Below are positions 10,230-19,048 of a stretch of DNA of 52,079 bases, in pieces. Source of the stretch: JBBRLG01 sp038231495 (GTDB lineage Bacteria; Planctomycetota; Planctomycetia; Gemmatales; Gemmataceae). The notes under the pieces were generated by a model. The model was not told where the DNA came from. It ran no database searches and saw only the letters and a program-made list of their open reading frames with translations. Position 1 is the stretch's first letter. Every line of letters begins with the position of its first letter. The stretch covers positions 1 to 52,079 of the forward strand of contig JBBRLG010000001.1 in the NCBI GenBank assembly GCA_038231495.1, in the 5' to 3' direction. The position numbers and the translations under genes are program-made.

Positions 10230-11264
10230 ATGAAGCACCGTTTCACCGTGACGCGGTCGGAGACGGGCCGCACGCTGGCCGACTGGCTGCACGCGCGCCT
10301 GAAGCTGGTCATGCCGGAAGTGCTGCGGCTCGTGCGCCAGCGCCAGGTCCGCGTGGACGGTCAGCCCTGCACCGATCCAGGGCGGCGCGTCCGGCCCGGC
10401 CAGACCATTGACGCCCTGTCCGCCCCGGCCAATCGCCGCGAGTCGCCGACGCCGAACAAACCCGGTTCGCCGCCCAAGGCAGGACCAAAGGCACGCCCCG
10501 ATGGGGTGGCCAGGCCGGTGATCCGGTACGCGGACGCCGATGTCGTCGTCGTGGAGAAGCCGACCGGCCTGACGACGATGCGCCACCCGGAAGACGTCCG
10601 CGAGTTCGGGCAGCGCGCCCGTCGGTTTCTGCCGCCGACGTTGGCCGATCTACTGCCGCAACTGCTCGCCGCGAAAAACGGCGGGTCGCCGTCGGCGGTC
10701 CGGGCCGTCCACCGCATCGACAACGAGACGAGCGGCCTGGTGGTTTTCGCGCGCACCGTCGAGGCGGAGCGCGACCTAGGCCGCCAGTTCCGCGCCCATT
10801 CGACGGACCGTCTGTACCTGGCGCTGGTGCGCGGCCGGGCGCGGTCGGGCCGCATCGAATCGCACCTGGCCCGCGACCGCGGCGACGGCCGCCGGGGCAG
10901 CACGACCAAGCCGGCCGACGGCCAGCGCGCCATTACGCACATCCGGGTGGTGGAAGAGTTGGGCGACTTTACGCTCGTTGAATGTCGCCTGGAAACAGGC
11001 CGGACGCACCAGGTGCGCATCCACCTGGGCGAAGCAGGAACGCCGTTGTGCGGCGAACGCATATACGACCGCCCGTCGCACGGCGCGCCGGCGGCGGACG
11101 ACAGCGGCGCGAAGCGCATCCTGCTGCACGCCGCGCGGCTCGGCTTCACGCACCCGGCGACGAGCAAGCGCATGGAGTGGGTCTCGCCGTTGCCGAAAGA
11201 CATGGCAGTGGTCCTGGAACGGCTACGAAGCCAGGCACGGCAACAAACGCAGCGTAAACCCTAG
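10230..11264 (+). CDS. RluA family pseudouridine synthase
   Basis: A 344-residue enzyme that isomerises uridine to pseudouridine in RNA. Residues ~1-65 form an S4-like RNA-binding domain. The catalytic core carries AVHRIDNETSGL with the catalytic Asp164; the family consensus is HRLD, so Ile replaces Leu. RTHQVRIHL near residue 260 is the conserved second motif. The target (23S rRNA or tRNA position) cannot be told from sequence. ATG 10230 gives a natural start to the S4 domain; GTG 10203, which overlaps the previous stop, is the alternative. A perfect 13-bp hairpin follows the stop. Confidence 0.88.
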   Translation: MKHRFTVTRSETGRTLADWLHARLKLVMPEVLRLVRQRQVRVDGQPCTDPGRRVRPGQTIDALSAPANRRESPTPNKPGSPPKAGPKARPDGVARPVIRYADADVVVVEKPTGLTTMRHPEDVREFGQRARRFLPPTLADLLPQLLAAKNGGSPSAVRAVHRIDNETSGLVVFARTVEAERDLGRQFRAHSTDRLYLALVRGRARSGRIESHLARDRGDGRRGSTTKPADGQRAITHIRVVEELGDFTLVECRLETGRTHQVRIHLGEAGTPLCGERIYDRPSHGAPAADDSGAKRILLHAARLGFTHPATSKRMEWVSPLPKDMAVVLERLRSQARQQTQRKP

Positions 11265-11293
11265 TGGTCTATCCGTCGTGCTTTGCGCAGTGA

Positions 11294-11323
11294 GGTAGGA
11301 CGGCTCCGGAGAGCCGTCCTACC
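11294..11323. repeat. Perfect 13-bp hairpin with CGGA loop
   Basis: Left arm GGTAGGACGGCTC (11294-11306), loop CGGA, right arm 11311-11323. It lies 30 bases past the pseudouridine synthase stop. There is no T tract, so it is either a repeat-family hairpin or a weak terminator. Confidence 0.6.
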
Positions 11324-11347
11324 GATCAAGGCGCAAGGGACGCGGCA

Positions 11348-11569
11348 TTAGGCCGCTTCTTCCTGCTTGCGGCTACCGCGCTTAGTCGGGCGGGTTCGAC
11401 TCAGCCGAATAAGCAAGCGGCCAAGCCCTTTGTCGGCGTTCGCAAGGAAGTGCTTCCAGTTCTCTTCTGCGAAGCGCGTGGCCTCACTTTGAGAATCGTG
11501 TTTCCCGGAGGCGATCTCACTGAACCAATTGTAGGCAACGAATTTGGCGGAAACGGTGATTGCGTCCAT
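11348..11569 (-). CDS. Small hypothetical protein (73 aa)
   Basis: A 73-residue frame read leftward. CGGAGGAA lies eight bases before the ATG at 11569, a strong ribosome site that supports a real gene. The N-terminal half is acidic/aromatic (FVAYNWFSEIASG, then FAEENWKHF) and the C-terminal 20 residues are strongly basic (RPTKRGSRK). No motif is recognised. It is convergent with the pseudouridine synthase gene. It could bind nucleic acid through the basic tail, but that is only suggestion. Confidence 0.5.
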   Translation of the reverse strand: MDAITVSAKFVAYNWFSEIASGKHDSQSEATRFAEENWKHFLANADKGLGRLLIRLSRTRPTKRGSRKQEEAA

Positions 11570-11753
11570 TGATAAGTTCCTCCGTGGTATGTGTTTAGGT
11601 TAGGCAGGGCTTCCGTACCGGCTCCGGCCTGGTATCCGTCTTGGGGCAAACGGCGTGCCGGTTGGCCGCTCACCGAATTTGCGTGGAACACTCGTCCAAT
11701 TTCTTGATGAATTGTTTCGCCCGCGCGGCCATCTTCTGGACGGTGTGGGAATG

Positions 11754-11900
11754 GTAACCGTTCACCGGCATCAACTTCCCCCCCTTACGAAGGGGGGTAG
11801 GGGGGGTTAAGAACGGTTGAAGTACTCGGTCATGGTGCCCAATCCACCCCCCCTACCCTCCACTTCGTAAGGGGGGAAGTTGATGCCGGTGAACGGTTAC
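11754..11900. repeat. 147-bp palindromic element (MITE-like)
   Basis: Two arms of about 55-60 bases (11754-11808 and 11841-11900) are near-perfect reverse complements. They begin and end with GTAACCGTTCACCGGCATCA and contain runs of G or C interrupted by CTTACGAAG. The middle is about 32 bases. No open frame is present. The remaining parts of the 417-base gap between 11570 and 11986 show nothing I can assign. Confidence 0.85.
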
Positions 11901-11986
11901 GATAAAGTTTAACGCCACAGTTGCATTTTGGAGCGACCCTAAAACTAGGTAGCCAGCAGTGGGGGTGTAGCTGGCCGGCCTTCTAT

Positions 11987-14900
11987 TCATTTTCCCCCGC
12001 GCACCGGGAACGGCGGTCGTTTCAATTCGCGCGGCGGGTTCATTTCCAGCTCTTTTAGCGCGATCGCAATCGCCTTCTCAAGTTGCGGGTCTTTGCCGGC
12101 GATCACGTCGGCGGGCAACTGCTCGACCTCCACGTCCGGCGGCACGCCTTCGTTCTCGACCACCCAGCCGTCTTCCGTCCAGATCGCCAGGTTCGGCGCC
12201 GTCACGGCACCGCCGTCCATCAGCACCGGGAAGCCGAGGATGCCCACCAGGCCGCCCCACGTTCGTTTGCCAACGAGCGTGCCGAGCTTGTATTTGTGGA
12301 ACATCCACGGCAACAGGTCGCCGCCCGACCCCGCCGTCTCGTCGATCAGCATGACCTTCGGCCCGTCGATCGCGGCCCCCGGCGTCTTCAGGTCCGCGCC
12401 GTAGCGCGTCGCCCACATCGCCGTGAACGGCCGCCGCAGGTGGTCGATGTAATAGTCCGCCACCTGCCCGCCGCCGTTGAAACGCTCGTCCACGATGATC
12501 GCCTGCTTGTCCGCCTGCGGGAAGAAGTAGCGCTTGAAATAGGTGTGCCCCAGTGCCGACGTGTTGGGGACGTAGACGTACGCCACCCGCCCGCCGGTCG
12601 CCTTGTGGACCTTTCTCAAGTTGCCCTCGACCCAGTCGTGGTTGCGCAGCGCGGCCTCGTCGGCCAGCGGCTCGACCGTGACCGTGCGGCTGCCGGTGCC
12701 GTCGGCGCTCGGTCCGACCGTGATCTCGATGCTCTTGTTCGCCGTGTTTTCAAAGAGCGAATACAGTTCGGTCGGCGGCTTCAGGTCGAGGCCGCGCACC
12801 GCGAGCAGGTAGTCGCCCGCCTTCACGTCTACGCCCGGCGCGGTCAGCGGTGAGCGCAGCTCCGGCGTCCAGTTCAAGCCGCCGTAAACCTTCTTGAAGC
12901 GGTAGCGGCCGTCGGCAATTTCGTAATCCGCGCCGAGCAGTCCGCCCGGCACCGCCTTGCGTTCGTAGGGCCGTTCGCCGGGCGCGGTGTTGCTGTGGCC
13001 GACGCCCAACTCGCTCAACATGCCGCGCAATACGCGGTCGAGGTCGCCGCGCGTCGCCAGGTGCGGGAGGAACACGGCGTACTTCTTCTTGACCGCCTTC
13101 CAGTCGGCCCCGTGCATGTTGGGGTCGTAGAAATAGTCGCGGTTGATGCGCCACGCCTCGTCGAAGATTTCCGCCCATTCGGCCCGCGGCTCGACGCGCA
13201 CTTCAATGGCGTCGATGTTCAGCTTACCCTTGCCCGGCTCGGGCTTGCCGGCCGCGTCGATGATCGACCAGCTGTCCGGCGGTGCGAACACCAACGCTTT
13301 CTTGCCGTCGCCGCTCAGTCGGTAGTCGAGTACGGCGGGCAGCACGGTTTCGACTTTGCGCCTGGCAAGGTCGAACCGCTTCAACTCCGGCGGCCGCGGG
13401 GTGCCGTCACCGCCCGGACCTTCGAGGAAGAACACCTGGCCCGCCGCACCGGCCTGCAAGCGGGTGAGCGCGCCCCTCGGCACCGGCAGGGCCAGGATGC
13501 GCTGGTCGATGCCGTCGAAGTCGATCGCGAACGGCTCAGCCTTTTCGGGCTTCTTTTCTTTCGGCTCCTTGTCCTTCGTCTTGTCCTCGGCGGCGGCCTT
13601 CTCCTCGTCGCTCTCGCGCGACAGCGGCGACGGCACGCCCTTTTTCAGGACGACGAGGTACAGCGAACGCTGCACGCGCATGTCGGTGTTGGACTGGGCG
13701 AACCACTGGTTGACCGGCCCCGCGTCCGTCGAGGCCAGGAAATACAGGTATTTGCCGGTCGCGTCGAAAACCGGATCGACGGCGTCGCTGAAGCCGTCGG
13801 TGATCGCCTGCGACTTGCCGGCCGCGAGGTCGTGGGCGTAGACCGTGTGGTACGCCGCCTTGTTGCCGAGCGTGTAGGCGAGCCATTGCGAGTCCGGCGC
13901 CCACGCGGGCCGTAGCGTGCGCAGGCCGGTGGGGCCGTACAGCGCCTCCGTCGCGACCTTCTTCACCTTGCCGCTTTCGAGGTCGATCCAGTACAGCGCG
14001 TTGGAGTTGTCGATGAACGCCAGCTTCTTGCCGTCGGGCGCCCAAACGCAGGACTCGTAGAAGCCGGCCCCGTCGAGCGGGTAGGCTTTCGGCTTACCCT
14101 TGCCGTCGGCGGCACGGACATACAGCTGGTATTCGCCGCCCTCGTCGGAGAAGTAAGCGACCGCCTTGCCGTCGGGCGACCACGCGGGCGAGCGGTCGTG
14201 GACTCCGGGCGAGTTGGTGAGGTTGCGGGGGTCGCCCTTCTCCGCCGGCACCGTCACAATCTCGCCGCGGAACTCGAACACGGCCCGCGCCCCCGACGGC
14301 GACAGCGCGGCGTTGCGGATATACTTGGCCCCCTTGACGAAGCGCGGCCGTGCCTCGCCGAGGTCCGCCGCCACCCCGATTGTGAGCCGCTTGTCTTCCT
14401 CCTTTACGGGGTCGTAAAGGTGCAAATAACCGGCTTGTTCGTAAACCAGCTTGCCGCCGCCGGCACCGACGTCCGTGACCGGGAAGTCAGCGTACTTGGT
14501 CAGTTGCCGGACCTTCTGGTCCCTGGTGTCGTAGGCGAAAAGGTTGAATTCGCCGGCGCGGTCGGAGCGGAAGTAAATCGCGTCGCCGACCCAGTTGGGG
14601 TCCATGTCGTTACAACGGCCTTCGGGCTGCGGAATTTGCACGACGCTGTTGTCGCTCTTGCGCAACGCCCAGATGCGCGAGCTGGTGCCGCCGCGGTAGT
14701 GCTTCCACTGGGCGGAGCGGTCGGCGATGGGGGTGTAGGCAATGCGTTCGCCGTCGGCCGCGAACGACGCCTGCACGCCGTTGGGCATCGGCAACTGGGT
14801 CGGCATGCCGCCGGCGAGCGGCACGGTGAACAGTTGGGCGTACCGGTTGGTGAAGACGCTGCGCGGCGACGAGAAGACGACGGCCTTACCGTCGGGCGTG

Positions 14901-15262
14901 AAGCCGCGGACGAGATCGACGCCGGGGTGCCAGGTGAGCCGCTTGGGCGAGCCGCCCTCGACGGGGATGGTGTAAACGTCGGTGTTGCCTTCGTACTGAG
15001 CGCTGAAGGCGATCGTCTTGCCGTCGGGCGAAAAGACGGGGTGCGACTCGATGCCGGTGTCGCTGGTGAGCCGGCGGACGTTCTTGCCGTCGAGGTCGGC
15101 GACCCACATATCGTCGGCGTAGATGAACGCGACGTGGGCGGCGCTGACGGCCGGCTGGGTGAGCAGGCGCGTGTCGTGAATGTCCGGCTCGGCACAGGCC
15201 GCGGGGGCGAACAGCAACCCGACGCCTAGTGCTGGCAAGAGGTAGAGTGGTGGGGGACGCAT
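11987..15262 (-). CDS. Tricorn protease homologue (S41 family), secreted
   Basis: A 1091-residue protein with a signal peptide (MRPPPLYLLPALGVGLLFAP). Order of domains: a TolB-like six-blade beta-propeller (~25-320) with repeated SPDGK motifs, a second propeller (~330-640), a charged Lys/Glu-rich insert (~570-600), a helical region, a PDZ domain (~770-850) and the S41 tail-specific peptidase domain. The nucleophile Ser is in ETAGSGGD; the downstream Glu is probably in the VENEGVPPDVE segment. Archaeal tricorn acts with peptidases downstream of the proteasome; the secretion signal here points to periplasmic peptide degradation. The longer open frame to 15364 adds no domain, and ATG 15262 begins directly with the signal peptide. 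Length fits the ~1050-1100 family norm. Confidence 0.9.
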   Translation of the reverse strand: MRPPPLYLLPALGVGLLFAPAACAEPDIHDTRLLTQPAVSAAHVAFIYADDMWVADLDGKNVRRLTSDTGIESHPVFSPDGKTIAFSAQYEGNTDVYTIPVEGGSPKRLTWHPGVDLVRGFTPDGKAVVFSSPRSVFTNRYAQLFTVPLAGGMPTQLPMPNGVQASFAADGERIAYTPIADRSAQWKHYRGGTSSRIWALRKSDNSVVQIPQPEGRCNDMDPNWVGDAIYFRSDRAGEFNLFAYDTRDQKVRQLTKYADFPVTDVGAGGGKLVYEQAGYLHLYDPVKEEDKRLTIGVAADLGEARPRFVKGAKYIRNAALSPSGARAVFEFRGEIVTVPAEKGDPRNLTNSPGVHDRSPAWSPDGKAVAYFSDEGGEYQLYVRAADGKGKPKAYPLDGAGFYESCVWAPDGKKLAFIDNSNALYWIDLESGKVKKVATEALYGPTGLRTLRPAWAPDSQWLAYTLGNKAAYHTVYAHDLAAGKSQAITDGFSDAVDPVFDATGKYLYFLASTDAGPVNQWFAQSNTDMRVQRSLYLVVLKKGVPSPLSRESDEEKAAAEDKTKDKEPKEKKPEKAEPFAIDFDGIDQRILALPVPRGALTRLQAGAAGQVFFLEGPGGDGTPRPPELKRFDLARRKVETVLPAVLDYRLSGDGKKALVFAPPDSWSIIDAAGKPEPGKGKLNIDAIEVRVEPRAEWAEIFDEAWRINRDYFYDPNMHGADWKAVKKKYAVFLPHLATRGDLDRVLRGMLSELGVGHSNTAPGERPYERKAVPGGLLGADYEIADGRYRFKKVYGGLNWTPELRSPLTAPGVDVKAGDYLLAVRGLDLKPPTELYSLFENTANKSIEITVGPSADGTGSRTVTVEPLADEAALRNHDWVEGNLRKVHKATGGRVAYVYVPNTSALGHTYFKRYFFPQADKQAIIVDERFNGGGQVADYYIDHLRRPFTAMWATRYGADLKTPGAAIDGPKVMLIDETAGSGGDLLPWMFHKYKLGTLVGKRTWGGLVGILGFPVLMDGGAVTAPNLAIWTEDGWVVENEGVPPDVEVEQLPADVIAGKDPQLEKAIAIALKELEMNPPRELKRPPFPVRGGK

Positions 15263-15390
15263 AGGTGTTGTCTCGCTGAGTAAGTGTGAACATCGCCCGC
15301 GGCGCGTCGTGGGGGTACGTTCGACCGCGGCGAGGGCGATTTTACCCCACGGGGGCGGCGGCAACCACGAGAATTTCCGGGAACGACGGG

Positions 15391-15420
15391 CACCGTGTCA
15401 CCGTGTCACTGTGTCACCCA
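15391..15420. repeat. Short tandem repeat, CCGTGTCA units
   Basis: Three near copies of an 8- to 9-base unit (CACCGTGTCA) lie in tandem in the 177-base gap between the tricorn and isomerase genes. Nothing else is apparent in that gap. Confidence 0.55.
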
Positions 15421-15439
15421 ATCCGCGACTCACCCTCCA

Positions 15440-16471
15440 TCACTTACCCATCAGTTTCTCCAACACGTACATCTCCAACCCCTCATAGTTGCGCTCCGCG
15501 CGGTACGCCTCGACCTTGGCGGCGTCCATCGAGCGGGCGACTTCAACCAGGTGCAGGAACATCGCTCGGCTGTTGGCCAGGTGCTTGGTATGGTCGGCGA
15601 TCTTCGTCGTGCGCATCGCCTTCACGTCCAGGCCGATGCAGCCGTCGTAGCCGGCACGCTCCAAAACCCAGACCTGGTTGAACGCCCGGCGAATGTCCAC
15701 TGAGCCGAACGTCTTGTCCTGGTCGTATTTCAACCCGTTCTGGTCGTTCAAATGCACGCTCCACAATTTATTGTGCCAGAGCGTGTACGCCATGTCGTCG
15801 GACGGGTCGAGGCCGGCCAGGATCGAGTGGGCCGACTCGATCAGCACGCCGACGCGGGCCGGGTCGGAGGCGCGATAACACATCGCCAGGAAGTGGCCCG
15901 GCGTCGGCAAATACGCCTGGTCCATCGGCTCGTTCGGCTTCATCTCGCCCAGGATGCGGATGTGGGGGTCGTGAGCCAGGAGCGTGTTGACCGCTTCGAG
16001 GATGCGCTCGGCGGCCCCGATCGGGTCTTTCGCCTCGCGGATGTAGGTGCCCTCACGTGCCAGCCAGAGAACGATGTCCTTACAGCCGATGGCGTTGGCG
16101 ATGTCCACGGCCCGCTTGGAGCGTTCGAGGGCGTACTTGCGTTCGGCGGCGCTGTTGGAGGTATAGGCACCGTCGATGGTCTTGGGATGCTCCCACAGGC
16201 GCGGGGCGATGAATTCGCAGAAGAGACCCTCGCCGTCGAATATCTTTTTGACCTTGGCGACGCCCTTGAGCGTCTCGGCGGGCGGCAGGTCGGCCTCGAC
16301 CACGTCGTCGTCGTAGCACTGCACGCCGTCGAAGCCGAGTTTCTTGTACTCGCGGATTTTGGCCGCGAACGGCACTTCCTTGCGGACGGCGGGACCGAAC
16401 GGGTCGGCACCAGTGCTGATGTTCCAGGGGCCGAAGGTGAAACGGTATTTACGGTTGGTCGAGGCGGCCAT
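15440..16471 (-). CDS. Xylose-isomerase-fold protein with altered active site
   Basis: A 343-residue TIM-barrel protein that aligns along its length with class I xylose isomerase (family ~388 residues), from RFTFGPWNISTGADPFG to a short LEKLMGK end. Conserved: Trp16, Glu176, Lys178 (GEMKPNEP), Glu212, His215, Asp250, Asp252 (YDQD) and Asp282. Altered: the residue matching the ring-opening His54 is Tyr53 (QCYDDD), and the ligand matching Asp245 is His240. It lacks ~45 C-terminal residues. I therefore do not call it XylA; a different ketose/aldose isomerase or epimerase is likely. GGGGAG precedes the ATG. It is monocistronic. Confidence 0.8.
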   Translation of the reverse strand: MAASTNRKYRFTFGPWNISTGADPFGPAVRKEVPFAAKIREYKKLGFDGVQCYDDDVVEADLPPAETLKGVAKVKKIFDGEGLFCEFIAPRLWEHPKTIDGAYTSNSAAERKYALERSKRAVDIANAIGCKDIVLWLAREGTYIREAKDPIGAAERILEAVNTLLAHDPHIRILGEMKPNEPMDQAYLPTPGHFLAMCYRASDPARVGVLIESAHSILAGLDPSDDMAYTLWHNKLWSVHLNDQNGLKYDQDKTFGSVDIRRAFNQVWVLERAGYDGCIGLDVKAMRTTKIADHTKHLANSRAMFLHLVEVARSMDAAKVEAYRAERNYEGLEMYVLEKLMGK

Positions 16472-16587
16472 TCAAGTTTACTCCCCTGGGGCGTCGATAA
16501 AAGATGAGTCTGTACCTGAAACGACCGCCGGCGAGGTTGGACCTCGTCGCCCGCACGGGTGGCCGTTTTCTCTAAACCAGGTGGTAT

Positions 16588-16791
16588 GTGGACCCCGTCC
16601 AGATTTTGTGTGCCAGTTGCGGCGGTCAGTGGCTGGCCGCCGTCAACTTCTCCGTTTACGAACAGCAAGCGGTCGAATCCTGCCCCTGCCCATTCTGCGC
16701 CGCTTACACCCTCTGCTGCCGCGAACCGGTCGAGCACCCTCTCGTCAAACTCCGCCGCAATCGGCACCGCGCCGTCGCGGCCGCGCGTTGA
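16588..16791 (+). CDS. Small Cys-rich putative zinc-ribbon protein (67 aa)
   Basis: A 67-residue frame with CASCGGQW near residues 8-15 and CPCPFCAAYTLCC near 32-44, spaced like a zinc ribbon with extra cysteines. The GTG start at 16588 has AGGTGG a few bases upstream. It lies between the divergently read isomerase and the gamma-glutamyltransferase. The Cys spacing is the only evidence; it could be spurious because GC-rich DNA yields many frames. Confidence 0.45.
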   Translation: MDPVQILCASCGGQWLAAVNFSVYEQQAVESCPCPFCAAYTLCCREPVEHPLVKLRRNRHRAVAAAR

Positions 16792-16853
16792 GAGGATTCT
16801 AGCGAAACACTGCTGCAACGAGTATTTGCCGCTCGCGGCTTTGCAAAAGAGGT

Positions 16854-16971
16854 AAACCACGGAAGACACGGACAACACGGAAAAAGACAGAAGAAGAGTC
16901 GCGGCAAGGCTGGTATCATGCCTTGTGCCTCTTCGGTCTTTTTTCCGTGTGTTCCGTGTTTTCCGTGGTTT
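16854..16971. repeat. Inverted repeat of the CCACGGAAGACACGG family, second copy
   Basis: Left arm 16854-16888 and right arm 16936-16971 are imperfect reverse complements with a ~47-base loop; the same units form the repeat at 6802-6895. As there, it ends less than 30 bases before a start codon (16999). Confidence 0.82.
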
Positions 16972-16998
16972 AACTCTTTTGCGCAGGAGGTTCGTCGC

Positions 16999-18747
16999 AT
17001 GGCCAGTCCCGACGGGTTCACGACGCGGCCGGTTTACATGGGCACCCACGGCGTCGTCGCCTCGGGCCACTACCTCGCGGCCCGCGCCGGCCAGCGCATG
17101 TTCGACAAGGGCGGCAACGCCATCGACGCCGCCGTCGCGTCCGGCTTCGCCCTGAACCTCCTCGAACCGCAGAACAACGGCCTCGGCGGCGAGGTGCCGA
17201 TCCTCATTCATAGTGCCAAAGAGGGAAAGGTCTTTTCGATCAGCGGCCAGGGCTTCAACGCCAAGGCCGCGACCGTGGACTGGTTCGTCAAAAACAAAAT
17301 CGACCTCATCCCTGGTGACGGCTTCCTGTCCGCAACGGTGCCGGCGATGTTCGGCTCCTGGGCGTTCGCCTTGATGCGCTTCGGCACGCTGACGCTCAAG
17401 GACGTGCTTGAACCCGTCATCGGCTACGCCGAATCCGGTTTCGCGGTCTATCCAAGTTTGCGTCGCGCGCTCGCGGGGCTATCGAAACGCTTCCGCGACG
17501 AGTGGCCCAGCTCGGCGGCGGTCTACCTGCCCGACGACAAGGTGCCGGCCGTCGGCGACCTGCACAAAAACCCCGACTGGGCCGCGACGCTCAAGAAGGT
17601 GGTCGAGGTCGAAACCAAGGACGCCAAACGCGGCCGGGCCGAGGCGATTCAGTCCGCCATCGCCTACTGGTACAAGGGCGAGGTCGCCGAGAAGCTCGTC
17701 GCCTTCCTTGAAAAGACGGCGATTCGCGACGCCAGCGGCGACAAGCACAAGGGTCTGCTCACGAAAGACGACTTCGCCGCGTGGCAGCCGAAACTAGAAG
17801 AACCGGCCTCGGTCGATTACCACGGCCTGACCGTTTACAAGTGCGGCCCGTGGACGCAGGGGCCGGTTTTTCTGCAACAACTCCGACTGCTCGAAGGCTT
17901 CGACCTGCCGAAAATGGGCCACAATTCGGCGACGTACATCCACACCCTCATCGAGGCGGCCAAGCTGGCGTTTGCCGACCGCGAACAGTACTACGGCGAC
18001 CCGGACTTCGTCGAGGTGCCCTTGAAGCGGCTCTTGTCGAAGGACTACGCCGACGAACGGCGCAAGTTGATCGACCCGAAAAAGGCGTCGTTGGAAATGC
18101 GGCCGGGCGAGGGTCCGAAGAGTGTGCCGGAGGACGTGCAGGGCCGCGAGTTCACGTTCCGCGGCGACACGACGCACACCTGCGCCGCGGACGCCAAGGG
18201 CAACCTGATGGCGGCGACGTGCAGCGGCGGCTGGATCCCGTCGTCGCCGGTGGTGCCGGGCGTCGGCTTCCCGATGGGCACGCGCGGCCAGATGTTTTTT
18301 CTGGACCCGCACCGGGCCAACGTGGTCGCTCCGCACAAGCGGCCGCGGACGACGCTGACGCCGTCGCTCGTCATGAAGGACGGCAAGCCGTTCATGGTTT
18401 TCGGCACGCCCGGCGGCGACCAGCAAGATCAGTGGACGTTGCAGTTCTTCCTGAACTACGTCGCTTTCGGCATGAACCTGCAAGAGGCGATCGACGCGCC
18501 GATGTTCGACAGCAGCCACTTCCCCAGTTCGTTCTATCCGCGGGAGGCCAAGGCCGGCGGCATGACGGTGGAGAGCCGCATTCCGGAGGCGACGGTCAAG
18601 GAGTTGGAGGCGCGCGGCCACAAGGTGAAGGTGGCGGGCGCGTGGGTGGCCGGCAAGGTGATGGCGGTCCACACGGAACGGCGCACCGGCGTGTTGAGTG
18701 GGGCCGTTTCGCCGCGCGGTCAGATCGGTTATGTGATGGGCGATTGA
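16999..18747 (+). CDS. Gamma-glutamyltransferase family protein
   Basis: A 582-residue Ntn-hydrolase. The autoproteolysis/nucleophile motif DTTHTCAAD gives Thr391 as the expected N-terminal nucleophile of the small subunit, and later GGWIPSSPV and PRTTLTPSL match the substrate-binding motifs. The N-terminal part carries GGNAIDAAVAS and NNGLGGE, typical of the family. It would hydrolyse or transfer gamma-glutamyl groups such as those of glutathione. No signal peptide is seen with the start chosen (ATG 16999, AGGAGG nine bases upstream); the frame extends to 16918 but only through repeat sequence. The stop is followed by palindromic repeat copy C. Confidence 0.9.
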   Translation: MASPDGFTTRPVYMGTHGVVASGHYLAARAGQRMFDKGGNAIDAAVASGFALNLLEPQNNGLGGEVPILIHSAKEGKVFSISGQGFNAKAATVDWFVKNKIDLIPGDGFLSATVPAMFGSWAFALMRFGTLTLKDVLEPVIGYAESGFAVYPSLRRALAGLSKRFRDEWPSSAAVYLPDDKVPAVGDLHKNPDWAATLKKVVEVETKDAKRGRAEAIQSAIAYWYKGEVAEKLVAFLEKTAIRDASGDKHKGLLTKDDFAAWQPKLEEPASVDYHGLTVYKCGPWTQGPVFLQQLRLLEGFDLPKMGHNSATYIHTLIEAAKLAFADREQYYGDPDFVEVPLKRLLSKDYADERRKLIDPKKASLEMRPGEGPKSVPEDVQGREFTFRGDTTHTCAADAKGNLMAATCSGGWIPSSPVVPGVGFPMGTRGQMFFLDPHRANVVAPHKRPRTTLTPSLVMKDGKPFMVFGTPGGDQQDQWTLQFFLNYVAFGMNLQEAIDAPMFDSSHFPSSFYPREAKAGGMTVESRIPEATVKELEARGHKVKVAGAWVAGKVMAVHTERRTGVLSGAVSPRGQIGYVMGD

Positions 18748-18758
18748 CCATTCTAGCC

Positions 18759-18806
18759 TTTGCCGCTTGCGGCTTTGCGAACTCCCGCTAAGCCGCAAGC
18801 GGCAAA
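18759..18806. repeat. Dispersed palindromic repeat, copy C (perfect 17-bp arms)
   Basis: Arms 18759-18775 and 18790-18806 are exact reverse complements around the same GCCGCTTGCGGCTT core, with a 14-base loop, between the gamma-glutamyltransferase stop and a truncated HAD gene. Confidence 0.9.
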
Positions 18807-18828
18807 TACAATTTCTCAGGACGTTTTC

Positions 18829-18972
18829 ATGCACAGGGTCCTCTTCGACATAGACGGCACCCTGATCTCGAGTGGCGGAGCAGCTTCGGGAAGGGAGGGC
18901 GTCGGCAGCTGGCGGAGCATGTCGCGGCCCAGGAACGCGATCAAACCCGACCGTTTCGCAAACGGCTGGTAG
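18829..18972 (+). pseudogene. Truncated HAD-family hydrolase (N-terminus only)
   Basis: ATG 18829, with CAGGA upstream, opens MHRVLFDIDGTLISSGGAA, the canonical HAD motif I with the nucleophile Asp in DIDGT. The similarity then stops abruptly and the frame ends after 47 codons, so the remaining ~170-200 residues of a normal HAD phosphatase are missing. Shortly afterwards 18983-18999 repeats 17 bases of the gamma-glutamyltransferase 3' end (18733-18749) exactly. This points to rearrangement beside the tRNA-Cys integration site. Confidence 0.7.
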
Positions 18973-19048
18973 CGGTCACTACGTGATGGGCGATTGACCG
19001 CCGGCAAGGGACGCCGCGTGCTGCGGTTGACCCTCCGGCGAGCGGCCG

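Noticed and set aside
14198..15229. 343-codon plus-strand frame opposite the tricorn homologue
   Set aside because: Shadow frame; no start signal, no recognisable domain, low-complexity Arg/Gly/Val composition.
16918..16998. Upstream extension of the gamma-glutamyltransferase
   Set aside because: The extra 27 codons translate the right arm of the inverted repeat; ATG 16999 has a strong AGGAGG.
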